43,013 bases of DNA from Candidatus Kuenenia stuttgartensis (GTDB lineage: Bacteria > Planctomycetota > Planctomycetia > Planctomycetales > Planctomycetaceae). The translations under genes were made by a program, and so were the position numbers. Under the pieces are notes generated by a model. That model saw nothing but the letters and a program-made list of their open reading frames with translations, was not told the DNA's origin and did no database searches. The first letter of the stretch is position 1; each line of letters starts with the position of its first letter. Below, piece after piece: positions 1 through 8,633 of the stretch. Location: NCBI GenBank assembly GCA_945861465.1, contig CAMAVB010000038.1:1-43013 (forward strand), written 5' to 3'.

Positions 1-79
1 ACTGAATCAAGTCCAGCGCTCACTCTACGTGGAATCATCTCGCTTTCGGAAATCGCGTTGATTTCGTGCCATTCCGTTC

Positions 80-146
80 GTAGTCCCGGCTTCAGCCGGA
101 ATTGGCGGGCGGTTCCGGCCAAAAAACCGCCTGAAGGCGGAACTAC
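80..146. repeat. GTAG-headed facing-hairpin element
   Basis: GTAG at 80-83 is followed by a hairpin of CCGGC/GCCGG, and a second hairpin of CCGCC/GGCGG lies before CTAC at 143-146. The two hairpins face each other, as in a REP doublet. The same boundary rule recurs across the window with different stems. Confidence 0.65.
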
Positions 147-150
147 AAAC

Positions 151-426
151 TTAATTGGACAGCGCCACTTTGAGAGTCCGATTCGCCATAAGATATTGTT
201 CAGATTAACGTTGCGTCCTTCCACCTTCCCTTCTCCCCCGAAATCGGGGGAGAAGGTGGCCGACAGGCCGGATGAGGGGCCTGCCCAGGATGTCAACTTG
301 CGAAAAAAGCCCCCTCACCCCCCAGCCCTCTCCCCCAATTTGTTTGCGACCACACTGCAAAGAAAAACCACGCACTTTCCGCAAACAAATCGGGGGAGAG
401 GGGGCAAAGTGGCGCTGTCCAACTAA
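151..426. mobile_element. MITE-like element with 22-bp terminal inverted repeats
   Basis: Arms at 151-172 and 405-426 are inverted copies (TTARTTGGACAGCGCCACTTTG as a 22-mer, one difference). Inside are a second inverted pair (326-348 with 380-402, one mismatch) and a small hairpin at about 231-255. No reading frame is convincing. It looks like a non-autonomous transposable element or stable hairpin element. Its right end abuts the next element at 426. Confidence 0.6.
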
Positions 427-546
427 GGACCGGCGCAGAAATAACTGTCGCCTTCCGGTCGTGGGGCACGTTTTTAACGTGCCCGACACGATGGAATCGT
501 GCCCGGCACGATGGAATCGTGCCCCACCTATTTCTGTCTCAGTCCT
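426..546. mobile_element. MITE-like element, GGAC/AGAAATA family, copy 1
   Basis: The ends are imperfect inverted repeats (AGGACCGGCGCAGAAATA and the inverse of AGGACTGAGACAGAAATA). The interior holds GTGG-headed hairpins GGCACG...CGTGCC and two CACGAT...ATCGTG units. An inverted homologous copy is at 21517-21618 and a more distant relative at 26770-26871. The right end carries the last codons and the TAG stop of the minus-strand gene ending at 528. Confidence 0.7.
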
Positions 547-1154
547 GAGCAGGAAGCGGATTCCTGGACACTTTCGGGGTTCTTCCGAAACGCATTCCAC
601 ATCAATTGAAACGCGGCAGCCAGGCATAACCATGGATCAATGAGATAATCCCAGAGGTTTGGCGACTCAAGCAGTCTGAGTTGATGGATCATCACTGCCG
701 CTGCCAGGCAGAGTGCCAGGATTTTTTGTCGGCAGATGAGAGCGATCCCTGACAACGCCAGAACACACCACGCCATCGGCTTGAGGTAGCCAACCGCATA
801 GGTGTCCGCGTTAATGAATCCCAAGGCCGACGGATAGACGAGGATTCCGCACATCACCCAGAAAAGGTTCGCGTTTCTGCGATTTCGACGGCAATGCGGC
901 TGCGTCAAACCGCAGGCAGCCAGGAGTTCAAGGACCAGCAGTATAAATATGGGAACGCTGAGATTTCCCGTGTGTGCCAGAATGAATCCGGAGAAATCTG
1001 TCTCGCGCAGCGGCCAAGCCCCGAGGGCAAGCGGAATCAGAAGGCACATCACACCGAACGGAAAATTCCACCGCTGTTTCCGCAGCGGTAACAACAGATT
1101 CGCGATCAGCAGCGCAAAGGAAAGATGGGACCAGGCCCAGAAGGCTGGGCTCAC
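528..1154 (-). CDS. Multi-pass membrane protein, unknown function
   Basis: This 208-residue protein has about five or six hydrophobic segments and no motif I recognise. It starts with GTG that overlaps the TGA stop of the upstream sialidase-like gene (GTGA), so the two are translationally coupled and probably act together at the membrane. The last six residues and the TAG stop come from the end of a small inverted-repeat element (426-546), so the original C-terminus may have been slightly different. The neighbouring plus-strand glycosyltransferase genes suggest a cell-envelope or glycan role, but that is inference from position only. Confidence 0.7.
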   Translation of the reverse strand: MSPAFWAWSHLSFALLIANLLLPLRKQRWNFPFGVMCLLIPLALGAWPLRETDFSGFILAHTGNLSVPIFILLVLELLAACGLTQPHCRRNRRNANLFWVMCGILVYPSALGFINADTYAVGYLKPMAWCVLALSGIALICRQKILALCLAAAVMIHQLRLLESPNLWDYLIDPWLCLAAAFQLMWNAFRKNPESVQESASCSGLRQK

Positions 1155-2317
1155 AATTCATTCTCCAGCCACTCTTCATCGAATTCCAGATACCGCATTC
1201 TTGATCGATTCCACGTATAGATCAGATGGTATTGCCCTGACGCCCCTCGGATCAAATATGGATAGGAAAACTCGTCAGGAGGGTCGCCGTCCTCAACGTG
1301 CCGAACCAGTTTCCAGTTCACGCCGTCACTGGATGTTGCCAGAGAGAGTCGATGCCGTCCAGAATCGATAGGATTACACACCATCAAAAACTCTCCGTTG
1401 TGCCGCCGAATGACAGCGATTGCCGCATCTGGGTTGGGTACGTGACTCGTTTCCAACCGACCACAATCAGAAGCAAAAACATTGGGCATGTGGGACATGA
1501 GCACCGAACGACCGGGGTGTCCGGACTGTCGGAAAAATGCCATGGATGCTTGCTGATCCAGCGGCACAATCCACGGTTGAATGGCTCCTCGAACTGCGGT
1601 AAGGCGAATTTTGGACTGCAGATTTCCATCACGGTCAAGAATAATCGCCTCTCCAAACTTTCTGACGAACTCGTGGTAAACCGGTACGACAAGATGCCCG
1701 GAATCGCATTCGATCGGGCATCCTTTCACGAGGGTGCTGACGTTGAGAAACGGCGATGTGACAAGTCGCTTCGCCTTCGACCACGATTCGCCAGCATCGT
1801 CTGAGTATTTCATCGTGATGCTGCTGCCCGACCATCCGCCAAATGAAACGGTCACATAGAACAGCCATAGTCGGTCTCGAGAATCGGCAAAGAGGATCGG
1901 ATTGCCAATTTTCGCGATGTGGCGATTCAGATCTTCGGTTGTCTGTTCCCGTGACGCAATTATCGTCGATGCCGACCATTCTGCGGCATCCGGGGCGCGT
2001 CTGCAGAAGAAGATCCTGACGTCGCTCGCACCCTCGCGCGCACCACCAAACCACGCAGCCAGCAATTGACCGTCCTGCAGTCTTGTGAGCGTCCCGGAGT
2101 GGACAGATGGCGGACCTCCCGGCGGAAGTACGAAACTTAATTCAGGCTTCGCGACCGCATTCTTGCCCGCATTCTTGCCCGCTTTCGCGCCCACGCTTGT
2201 CGCCAGTTCCGATTCTGAAAACCGAAGTGTCTCCGTTTTGTTGATGTCGGTAAGAAGCAAGCCAGCACACGCCACGACCAAAATGCCCCAGGCAATCGCT
2301 GAAATATCAACTTTCAT
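1151..2317 (-). CDS. Membrane-anchored sialidase-like (BNR repeat) protein
   Basis: This 388-residue protein opens with an uncleaved-looking hydrophobic N-terminus (IAWGILVVACAGLLL) and is otherwise predicted outside the cytoplasm. Two Asp-box-like motifs (SDDAGESW and SSDGVNW) and an early FGGAREG segment fit the six-bladed propeller of the BNR/sialidase superfamily, whose members hydrolyse or bind glycans. I chose the ATG at 2317 over an upstream TTG because the hydrophobic anchor follows it directly. The gene is coupled to the downstream membrane-protein gene by GTGA. Substrate is unknown; true sialidase activity is not implied, since many planctomycete members are only sialidase-like. Confidence 0.75.
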   Translation of the reverse strand: MKVDISAIAWGILVVACAGLLLTDINKTETLRFSESELATSVGAKAGKNAGKNAVAKPELSFVLPPGGPPSVHSGTLTRLQDGQLLAAWFGGAREGASDVRIFFCRRAPDAAEWSASTIIASREQTTEDLNRHIAKIGNPILFADSRDRLWLFYVTVSFGGWSGSSITMKYSDDAGESWSKAKRLVTSPFLNVSTLVKGCPIECDSGHLVVPVYHEFVRKFGEAIILDRDGNLQSKIRLTAVRGAIQPWIVPLDQQASMAFFRQSGHPGRSVLMSHMPNVFASDCGRLETSHVPNPDAAIAVIRRHNGEFLMVCNPIDSGRHRLSLATSSDGVNWKLVRHVEDGDPPDEFSYPYLIRGASGQYHLIYTWNRSRMRYLEFDEEWLENEL

Positions 2318-2389
2318 TAAGCTACGCTTACTTTTCAGAACATGTTGCAGATGAGTCAAGTTTTCGCTGCGATACCAAAACGATCGAAT

Positions 2390-2450
2390 GTAGGATGGAC
2401 ATTCATGTCCGTCGCATGGCCAATATCTCGGACATGAATGTCCAAGCTAC
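2390..2450. repeat. GTAG-bounded facing palindromes
   Basis: GTAG at 2390 leads into the palindrome GGACATTCATGTCC (2397-2410). The inverse GGACATGAATGTCC (2430-2443) leads out to CTAC at 2447-2450. The two 21-base arms match at 19 positions. It lies upstream of the sialidase-like gene. Confidence 0.65.
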
Positions 2451-2770
2451 AGGAATCGCAGCTGTGGACCGTGCAACCGCGTGGGTGTACGCGAATTCGG
2501 ACGTTGGATCAATCCCAATGTCAACAGGGAAAAGGAGACTTCTGCCGGATCTGGCAATTGTTGCTGCAGTTTAGTGAGCGATGGAAAAGCGGCTCGGTCA
2601 AAGTGTTCCCGGGAGCTGTCTGACCGGAAAACGGAGGTTGACAAGAAACAGTCTGCGAATCACACTCCAAGCCGACGCTGATCAGCTACGGTAGTCGTTG
2701 CAGGACAAGGGATTTTCCGCGCTGTCGTCATTCGACGGCAAATCGAATCACCGATCACAGGAGGATCGCG

Positions 2771-3580
2771 ATGTTACTCTCAGTTGTCATCCCGGCCCAC
2801 AATGAATCCGACAATCTGCCTCAACTACTGCAGGAAATTCAGGTCGCATTGTCGAGCGTGGATGCCTTTGAAGTTGTAGTCGTTGATGATGGAAGTTCCG
2901 ATAACACGCAATCAGTGCTGAACGACATTCAGGCGGATTTTCCTCAACTCCGAATCGTGAAACATGGATCCAGCTGCGGGCAAAGTACCGCACTGATGAC
3001 AGGCGTCGATGCTGCTGGCGGCGAAATTATTGCCACGCTCGATGGCGACGGACAGAATGATCCGGCAGATATCCCGGGGATGGTCGCTCTGTTGCTGAAG
3101 TCTCGCGAGACTGACGAAGTGCGAATGATCGCCGGTGTGCGTGCCAAACGAAAGGACTCTCGCTGGCGACTGATCAGCTCTCGCATCGCCAACGGAGTTC
3201 GCAGTCGAATTCTCCAGGACGGAACACCTGACAGCGGCTGCGGAATTAAGGTCTTCCTGAAGCAGGCATTTGCCATCATGCCGCGATTCAACCACATGCA
3301 TCGATTCCTTCCCGCGCTCGTTGTGCGAGGCGGCGGCAAAGTCATTTCCTATCCCGTGAATCATCGGGTCCGCACCCACGGTAAGTCGCATTACGATACC
3401 CTGAGAAGATTGATGGTGGGTATTGTTGACATCATGGGAGTTGCATGGCTGCTGAGGCGGAACAAACTCGCGATTGTCGAAAGATTGGATGCGGTTTATG
3501 ACGAACGAACAAATCTGGATAGCATTCGGTTTGACAGGTCAACTCCTGTTCACGGCCCGGTTCGTCGTGCAGTGGCTTAG
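2771..3580 (+). CDS. Family 2 glycosyltransferase (DPM1/ArnC-like)
   Basis: This 269-residue protein has a GT-A fold signature: VVIPAHNE at the N-terminus, VVVVDDGSSD (residues 35-44) and the metal-binding DGDGQNDP (91-98). Enzymes of this family move a sugar from a nucleotide sugar to a polyprenyl phosphate on the inner face of the membrane. No pair of C-terminal membrane helices is evident, unlike E. coli ArnC. A strong AGGAGG lies about six bases before the ATG. The 3' end overlaps the next gene by about 90 bases in another frame, and an ArnT-like gene follows, so the product is probably the polyprenyl-phosphate sugar donor used by that enzyme. Confidence 0.9.
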   Translation: MLLSVVIPAHNESDNLPQLLQEIQVALSSVDAFEVVVVDDGSSDNTQSVLNDIQADFPQLRIVKHGSSCGQSTALMTGVDAAGGEIIATLDGDGQNDPADIPGMVALLLKSRETDEVRMIAGVRAKRKDSRWRLISSRIANGVRSRILQDGTPDSGCGIKVFLKQAFAIMPRFNHMHRFLPALVVRGGGKVISYPVNHRVRTHGKSHYDTLRRLMVGIVDIMGVAWLLRRNKLAIVERLDAVYDERTNLDSIRFDRSTPVHGPVRRAVA

Positions 3581-3857
3581 CAGCGAACGCGAAAAACGCA
3601 GCGTCGTGCCACCGTCGTTCTGGTATTTCAGTATCGGCGGTGCCCTGATGTTGCTGGTCTACGCAATCTACAAGCGGGATATTGTGTTCACTTTCGGCCA
3701 ATCATCCGGCTTGTTCATTTACGTGCGAAATCTTCAGTTGATTCGCAACGCGAATCAACGTCTTGCCAGGCAGACTACGTCCGAAAAATCAGAGACGATC
3801 TCAATCGCGGTCGCTCCTTCCGCCGCCACAACCGATCGGCTGCGGAAAGCAGCATAG
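3489..3857 (+). CDS. LABN-domain membrane protein (lipid-A-disaccharide synthase N-terminal domain)
   Basis: This small protein of about 122 residues has three membrane segments and the features of the stand-alone LABN domain: FTARFVVQWLSSE, then VPPSFWYFSIGG, then IVFTFGQ and IYVRNL. In other bacteria it sits between an ArnC-like GT2 and an ArnT-like glycosyltransferase, as it does here, and its role in sugar-lipid handling is not firmly defined. The start is uncertain (ATG at 3489 or 3498). Both lie inside the end of the GT2 gene, giving an overlap of roughly 80-90 bases, which is long for bacteria. The tail after about residue 95 is hydrophilic and low in conservation. Confidence 0.85.
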   Translation: MRFMTNEQIWIAFGLTGQLLFTARFVVQWLSSEREKRSVVPPSFWYFSIGGALMLLVYAIYKRDIVFTFGQSSGLFIYVRNLQLIRNANQRLARQTTSEKSETISIAVAPSAATTDRLRKAA

Positions 3858-3870
3858 ACGGCAAAGTTGA

Positions 3871-5562
3871 ATGCGATATCTGCTTTGGACGATTTGCCTT
3901 TCCATGCTGCTGGTCATCTGCTCGATTGCCAGTCGTCCGTTGCTGCCGGTTGATGAAACCCGCTACATGACCGTGGCGTGGGAAGCTCATGTGACGGGCG
4001 ACCATCTGGTTTCGCATTTGAACTCAAAGACGTACGCGCACAAACCACCGCTGCTGTTCTGGCTGATTAATGCCGCCTGGTACGTGACTGGCGTGAATGA
4101 GTATGCCGCCCGACTGGTGTCTCCAGTCGCCGGAATCGTCTGCCTGTTGTTGACCGCAATGATGGCGAGAAGATTGTGGCCAGCAGCAACTTCTGTGCAA
4201 CGGTGCGCACCAATGATGTTATTGTCGATGACCGTCTGGATCGTCTTCTGCCCTGTTACGATGTTTGACATGCTGCTTACTTGTTTCACGCTGCTGGGAC
4301 TGCTTGGCGTGTTGCGTGCCGAAGCAGGTGCCACAAAATCAGGCTGGCTGCTGGCTGGCGTTGCGATGGGACTGGGAATTCTCTCAAAAGGTCCTGTGGT
4401 TTTGGTACATGCCATGCCAGTGGCACTTCTCGCGCCGTGGTGGTCGATCCGCGTTCGAACAAGTTATGTGCGATGGTATGCCGGGTGCGGATTTGCCCTC
4501 GTCATTGCTGCTGCAATCGCGCTGGCCTGGGCACTTCCGTCGGCCGCCGCAGGTGGCACAGTCTACGGCGACGAATTGCTCTACGGGCAAACGACCGGTC
4601 GCATGGTCAACTCATTTGCGCATCGGCAGCCGTTCTGGTGGTATCTGCCCTGGCTGCCGCTGTGTGTGATGCCATGGCCGTTACTCGGTCCTGTCTGGCG
4701 CGGCGTGCGGATTACGAAAACAGATTCGCCTCTGAAATTCCTGATTTGCTGGGCCGGTGGCGCGCTGCTGATTATGAGTCTGGTGAGCGGAAAGCAGATT
4801 TACTATCTGATGCCGATGATGCCGGCGTTCGCCTTGATTCTCGCCCGTCTGGCCACATCGGAGAATGGGTCCGTGGCGAAACGGGATCTGTCATTAGTGA
4901 TCCTCGGTACGATTGGTATGGGAGCATTGCCACTTCTTGTCAATCACATTCCTGCGCTGTCGGAAACGGGATTGCGCGATTTGGTTGCGGACTGGTATGC
5001 CATCCCTTTGATGGTCTGTGGAGCTGCCTTAATCCCCTTTGCGTTTCAACGAATAGAATCCGCCGTATCAGCCATTGCCACGGCAGGAATCGTGTTTTTC
5101 GTCATCGTGATTTTGTCTGTGAAATCGACGATGTGGAAAGGTTTCGATCTCCGACCGTTGGCGCACACAGCGGCGAGTAACGAAGGGGGTGTTGCGTGGT
5201 ACGGTGGCTATCATGGACAATTGAATTACTTCGGCGAAATCCGACACGTTGAGGAAATCGGAGACCCGCAGGAACTATCAACCTGGTTGACAGAGCATCG
5301 CAGCGGCATGGTGATCATGCGGCTCCCTCGTGCGAAAATCGCGACCCTGAAGAACGCAGGATTCGATGCATCGAACACGGAGACGTTATCGTCTGTTCAA
5401 ATCGATCAGATTTCGCAGATCCTGCGCAACGATGATTCCTTCCCCGGTCACGACTGGCAACCAACCGTCACGCAGTTATATTGGATTCGTCGCGGCCTTC
5501 CTGTTGATCCGATTGCCGTCCTGCGCTACGACGATCCGCCGGGGCAGCTCCCGGCGTTATGA
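3871..5562 (+). CDS. ArnT/PMT-family integral membrane glycosyltransferase
   Basis: This 563-residue protein has a polytopic N-terminal part of about twelve helices and a C-terminal soluble region. The first extracytoplasmic loop carries the acidic DETRY motif (28-32) followed by AWE, and HKPPLLFW comes soon after. Both are typical of ArnT/GT83 enzymes, which use a polyprenyl-phosphate sugar to glycosylate lipid A or other envelope targets. It follows the GT2 and LABN genes closely, so the three form one operon: donor synthesis, membrane helper, transfer. The acceptor in this organism is unknown. Confidence 0.88.
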   Translation: MRYLLWTICLSMLLVICSIASRPLLPVDETRYMTVAWEAHVTGDHLVSHLNSKTYAHKPPLLFWLINAAWYVTGVNEYAARLVSPVAGIVCLLLTAMMARRLWPAATSVQRCAPMMLLSMTVWIVFCPVTMFDMLLTCFTLLGLLGVLRAEAGATKSGWLLAGVAMGLGILSKGPVVLVHAMPVALLAPWWSIRVRTSYVRWYAGCGFALVIAAAIALAWALPSAAAGGTVYGDELLYGQTTGRMVNSFAHRQPFWWYLPWLPLCVMPWPLLGPVWRGVRITKTDSPLKFLICWAGGALLIMSLVSGKQIYYLMPMMPAFALILARLATSENGSVAKRDLSLVILGTIGMGALPLLVNHIPALSETGLRDLVADWYAIPLMVCGAALIPFAFQRIESAVSAIATAGIVFFVIVILSVKSTMWKGFDLRPLAHTAASNEGGVAWYGGYHGQLNYFGEIRHVEEIGDPQELSTWLTEHRSGMVIMRLPRAKIATLKNAGFDASNTETLSSVQIDQISQILRNDDSFPGHDWQPTVTQLYWIRRGLPVDPIAVLRYDDPPGQLPAL

Positions 5563-5845
5563 GCCGTCAGCGGTTTCATATCGTCGCCTCCTGCAAATCT
5601 TCCGGATGAAAATTCTTCGCCACGCCGCGAGCGATGCCGACCGACACAGCGTCGTTCCCGTTCAATCGCCGAATGACCGGCCCGTTGGGCCTGGATGATC
5701 GCGGTGGATGCTGGTTACCTGGGCCGTTGGGCTTGTCACATTACCGACATCTTTGATGTGTGAATCGGAGAATTGCGTTCACGCACAATGCGTGGACATG
5801 ATGGAGTCATGGGCTGATTGGTTGCAGCCGGATCGCATTGCGATT

Positions 5846-6080
5846 CGGCCCCTGCCGGCCCTGTGCCGGTAGAGCCCTGGTTTGACGACTACCACACGCC
5901 GCCACGCATAACTCGGCCCCTGCCGGCTTTACGCCGGTAGAGCCTTGGTTTGACCACTTGGCCGCGAGAGATTTCAAACCGTCGTCCCCCGGCATGAAGC
6001 CGGGCGGGGACGAAGCACCGATTTGGTTTTCGCTGTAGTTTCCAAACCCTGGCTCACCCGGCGTGAAGCCGGGCGGGGCC
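5846..6080. repeat. Cluster of four GTAGTTT-CAAACC hairpin units
   Basis: Units at about 5846-5891, 5914-5954, 5972-6012 and 6035-6080. Each pairs a GGTTTGA (or TCAAACC) block with a CCGGC...GCCGG hairpin. The first two are in one orientation and the last two in the other. Outer ends are CTAC (5888-5891) and GTAG (6035-6038). Relatives are at 38899-38990. Confidence 0.65.
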
Positions 6081-6749
6081 AATGCGTGGCTGGCGTGTTC
6101 CACTGTTGTTTTCAAACTCTGGCAACACCAGCCATTGAAAACTCCGTGTTTTTGCAGGATTTTCTGAAAAGCCCTGACCTGGCCTGGCCCGACGCTCCGG
6201 TTGGGCCAGGCTATTGGAACAGCTGGGCCGTTGGCCAGAAGTGGCAGGAATCACTTTTGTGCTCGCACCAATCACGTGCATGGCAACCAGCTCCCTGGCA
6301 CGCACCGAGGCCGCTGGTGATGCCTCGCGTGGTGGCGTCCCCGCCGAGCCGCACTCCGTTTCGCCAGCTGAGACGGAGACAAAAATGTCCTGACATCAAT
6401 TACCATTCAACACCACATCGAACACCGAAACCCATGCCTCAAAAATCCAACAACGTTCAATGAGCTGCGCGACATCTCTGCCCGGTCTGAAAACAATGAG
6501 ACCAGACCCCCTTTCGTCTTCCCCGCATGAAGGGGACCGAGAAATTCTGGAGCAAACAGGATGGTCAGAGCGTAATTCAGCTTCGTGCTGATAATCTCAG
6601 CGATACCGACCCGCTGTCGATCTTTTGGAAAGAACGAGCCAAAAACCGCTCCGGCCTGCGTCGCTGCGCCGGTATCCGAAAGGCGACCGCACTGCGGTCC
6701 ACTACATAACGAACCCTGTCGCGCACCGTTGACTCCCCCGGAAGATTTG

Positions 6750-6850
6750 GCACGCAAGAAGGATCTTTCCTAGACGGACGTCGTCAGGCAAGCGATCCGC
6801 CTTTATCAGATGGTAGACCTGCGACTGCGGGATGGTGAAAAGCTGATTTT
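6750..6850 (-). pseudogene. Helix-turn-helix (excisionase/MerR-like) fragment
   Basis: A minus-strand frame reads FTIPQSQVYHLIKADRLP then VRLGK, resembling the second helix and wing of small HTH_17/excisionase DNA-binding domains. The expected upstream helix and a clean start are missing, and the flanking frame does not look coding. I take it as a decayed remnant; it could be chance similarity. Confidence 0.35.
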
Positions 6851-7071
6851 CGAGAATGAAAAGAAGAACAAGAAGTCGGAGGTCGTCGTGCTGCGAGTAC
6901 TGAGCCGATTCAGATTGTGCGACGATCGGATGGAAATTGAACGGAGTATCGACGAAGGATTTCGGGGTCGTATCGGACTGCATGCGTTGCCGAAGGCAGA
7001 AGTCTTTTATCAGGATAATTGTGGAATGACTCCACTCGGAAAGGATGCGTCCAGGCAGGATTTGATGTACT

Positions 7072-7248
7072 TTGAGAAGTTTTAGTGCTTTGGCGGACTG
7101 CAAGCGGGAGGTGCAACTCGATGACGAACAGCGTAGCAAGAACGAATTGGATTATCCTGACTGGTTGCGAAAGGCGGCTCTGGCTGAGGCTGAGCATAAT
7201 TCAGGGTCCGTGGGCCGCCTTATTGTCGAATCATCGGGATCGGAGTAA
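7072..7248 (+). pseudogene. Short open frame, possible gene remnant
   Basis: A 58-codon frame opens at TTG 7072. It has protein-like composition (acidic and basic residues alternating, a YPDWLRKAALAEAE stretch) and normal codon use, but no ATG, no convincing ribosome site and no family I recognise. A different frame just after it (about 7252-7390) also reads like protein, so a frameshifted remnant is possible. Confidence 0.25.
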
Positions 7249-7363
7249 AAGAATGTATGGCAACACGATCACAAGTACTGTATTGCAGTCCGCAAGGGCG
7301 GATGCAGTTATGATGGCATTTCGTTCCCAGAAATCCGGCAGGCAGCAGGTGGGTTGATTAACA

Positions 7364-8575
7364 GTGCTGACGAAAGAACATGCGATTGCGCGGTATGACT
7401 TTCAGCGGCAGCGGATTCTTCCCGATCGGCTGACGTCGGGCGAACATGCGCAGTATGTTCAGTTTGCAGAACGCATGCTGGATGTCTATCGCACAGGACC
7501 AGGGCGACGGCGGCGGGATCTGCATCGGGACGTACACCGGATCTTCGAAGACGAAGTCGATTGTCCGCTGCGGCGTATCGATGGCTTCTGCAAATTGCTC
7601 GACGATCAGTCGAAATACGCCGATGCCGGACGGCGGGAAGCTCCCAGGCTGCGGCGTCAGGTTTTCCGAATCGCCGCCAGACATCACCCGCTGGTGGATC
7701 AAGCCGACAACCTGTTTGACCATTGTGCGGAAGACGTGAAGGCGCTGATCGCAAAAGAACTGCAGCGCGACTGGTCCGACATCCGCGCTGAACTGTTCGC
7801 CGACGTGATCGACTTTCATCAACTGGAAGCGTTTGAAGGCTATCCGAATCCCCGCGCCCTGTTGTCGCGGTACAACGTGGCTCAGGTTCAGGCGGCGCTG
7901 TTTTCTGCAGTGTCGATGGACATTGATGCCACGACCGATTTCAAACGCATTCTGCGAGCCGCACGGCTGGCAAAACTGATGCATACGATTTCAAGCACTG
8001 GCGAAGGGACGTATCATATTCGGTTGGACGGTCCGGCATCCGTGCTGCGGGAAACGCGGCGGTATGGTATTTTGATGGCTAAGTTCCTGCCCGCACTTAT
8101 CTGCTGCACCGGTTGGAAAATGCACGCTGTCGTGGAAACGCGGAGCCGCTGGAAACTGAGCCTGGACCTGACTGATCGCGATGGACTGCAGAGTCACTTG
8201 CCGCCCGATTCAGAATTTGATTCATCGATCGAAGCGGACTTCGCCGAAAAATGGGGCGATGAAGTCCGCGACGGATGGACGCTCGAACGCGAAGCCGAAG
8301 TCCTGCATTCCGGTCAGAAGACTTTTGTTCCCGACTTTGTGTTTCGCCACAACGACGGCCGAACGGTGCTGCTGGAAATCATAGGTTTCTGGACCCCGGA
8401 ATACATCGAAGCTCGTCTGCAGACACTCGAAATCTTTCGGGAGACTCCGATCCTGCTCGCGATCCATGAATCCACGTCGCACCACTTTGAAACTGCCGCT
8501 GCGGCAACAAAGATCGTGACATACAAGTCGGTGCTGCTGTTAAAGCCCGTGCTGGAAGCGCTCGCCAAATACTGA
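7364..8575 (+). CDS. DUF790 / Bax1-like PD-(D/E)XK nuclease
   Basis: This 403-residue protein matches the DUF790 family, known from archaeal Bax1, a nuclease that partners the XPB helicase in DNA repair. The start (MLTKEHAIARYDF) and long helical middle fit the family. The nuclease core is intact: an acidic residue near 288-290, PDF at 323-325 and EIIGFW at 338-343, which supply the metal ligands. It starts with GTG at 7364, preceded only by a weak AGGTGG. In many genomes the gene adjoins an XPB-like helicase, but none is visible here, and the upstream 1.8 kb is repeat-rich and decayed. It may therefore act with a helicase encoded elsewhere or be a survivor of a broken pair. Confidence 0.85.
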   Translation: MLTKEHAIARYDFQRQRILPDRLTSGEHAQYVQFAERMLDVYRTGPGRRRRDLHRDVHRIFEDEVDCPLRRIDGFCKLLDDQSKYADAGRREAPRLRRQVFRIAARHHPLVDQADNLFDHCAEDVKALIAKELQRDWSDIRAELFADVIDFHQLEAFEGYPNPRALLSRYNVAQVQAALFSAVSMDIDATTDFKRILRAARLAKLMHTISSTGEGTYHIRLDGPASVLRETRRYGILMAKFLPALICCTGWKMHAVVETRSRWKLSLDLTDRDGLQSHLPPDSEFDSSIEADFAEKWGDEVRDGWTLEREAEVLHSGQKTFVPDFVFRHNDGRTVLLEIIGFWTPEYIEARLQTLEIFRETPILLAIHESTSHHFETAAAATKIVTYKSVLLLKPVLEALAKY

Positions 8576-8633
8576 ATGAGTTCCAACTCGCACCGTAAAG
8601 CGATTGCCGAATCCAACGAACACCGACCACCCG

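Larger units (their letters stand above)
5563..7363. other. Repeat-rich stretch with gene remnants
   Basis: No intact gene is supported here. The first half holds hairpin units (5846-6080) and further GC-rich inverted repeats near 5680 and 6185-6235. The second half has scraps of coding sequence: a helix-turn-helix-like fragment on the minus strand near 6750-6850 and a short open frame at 7072-7248. The longer open frames are of the kind produced by repeat sequence read in all frames. Confidence 0.6.

Noticed and set aside
5807-6757. Several open frames of 80-150 codons on both strands
   Set aside because: They coincide with palindromic repeats read in all frames, lack ribosome sites and show no domain signal.
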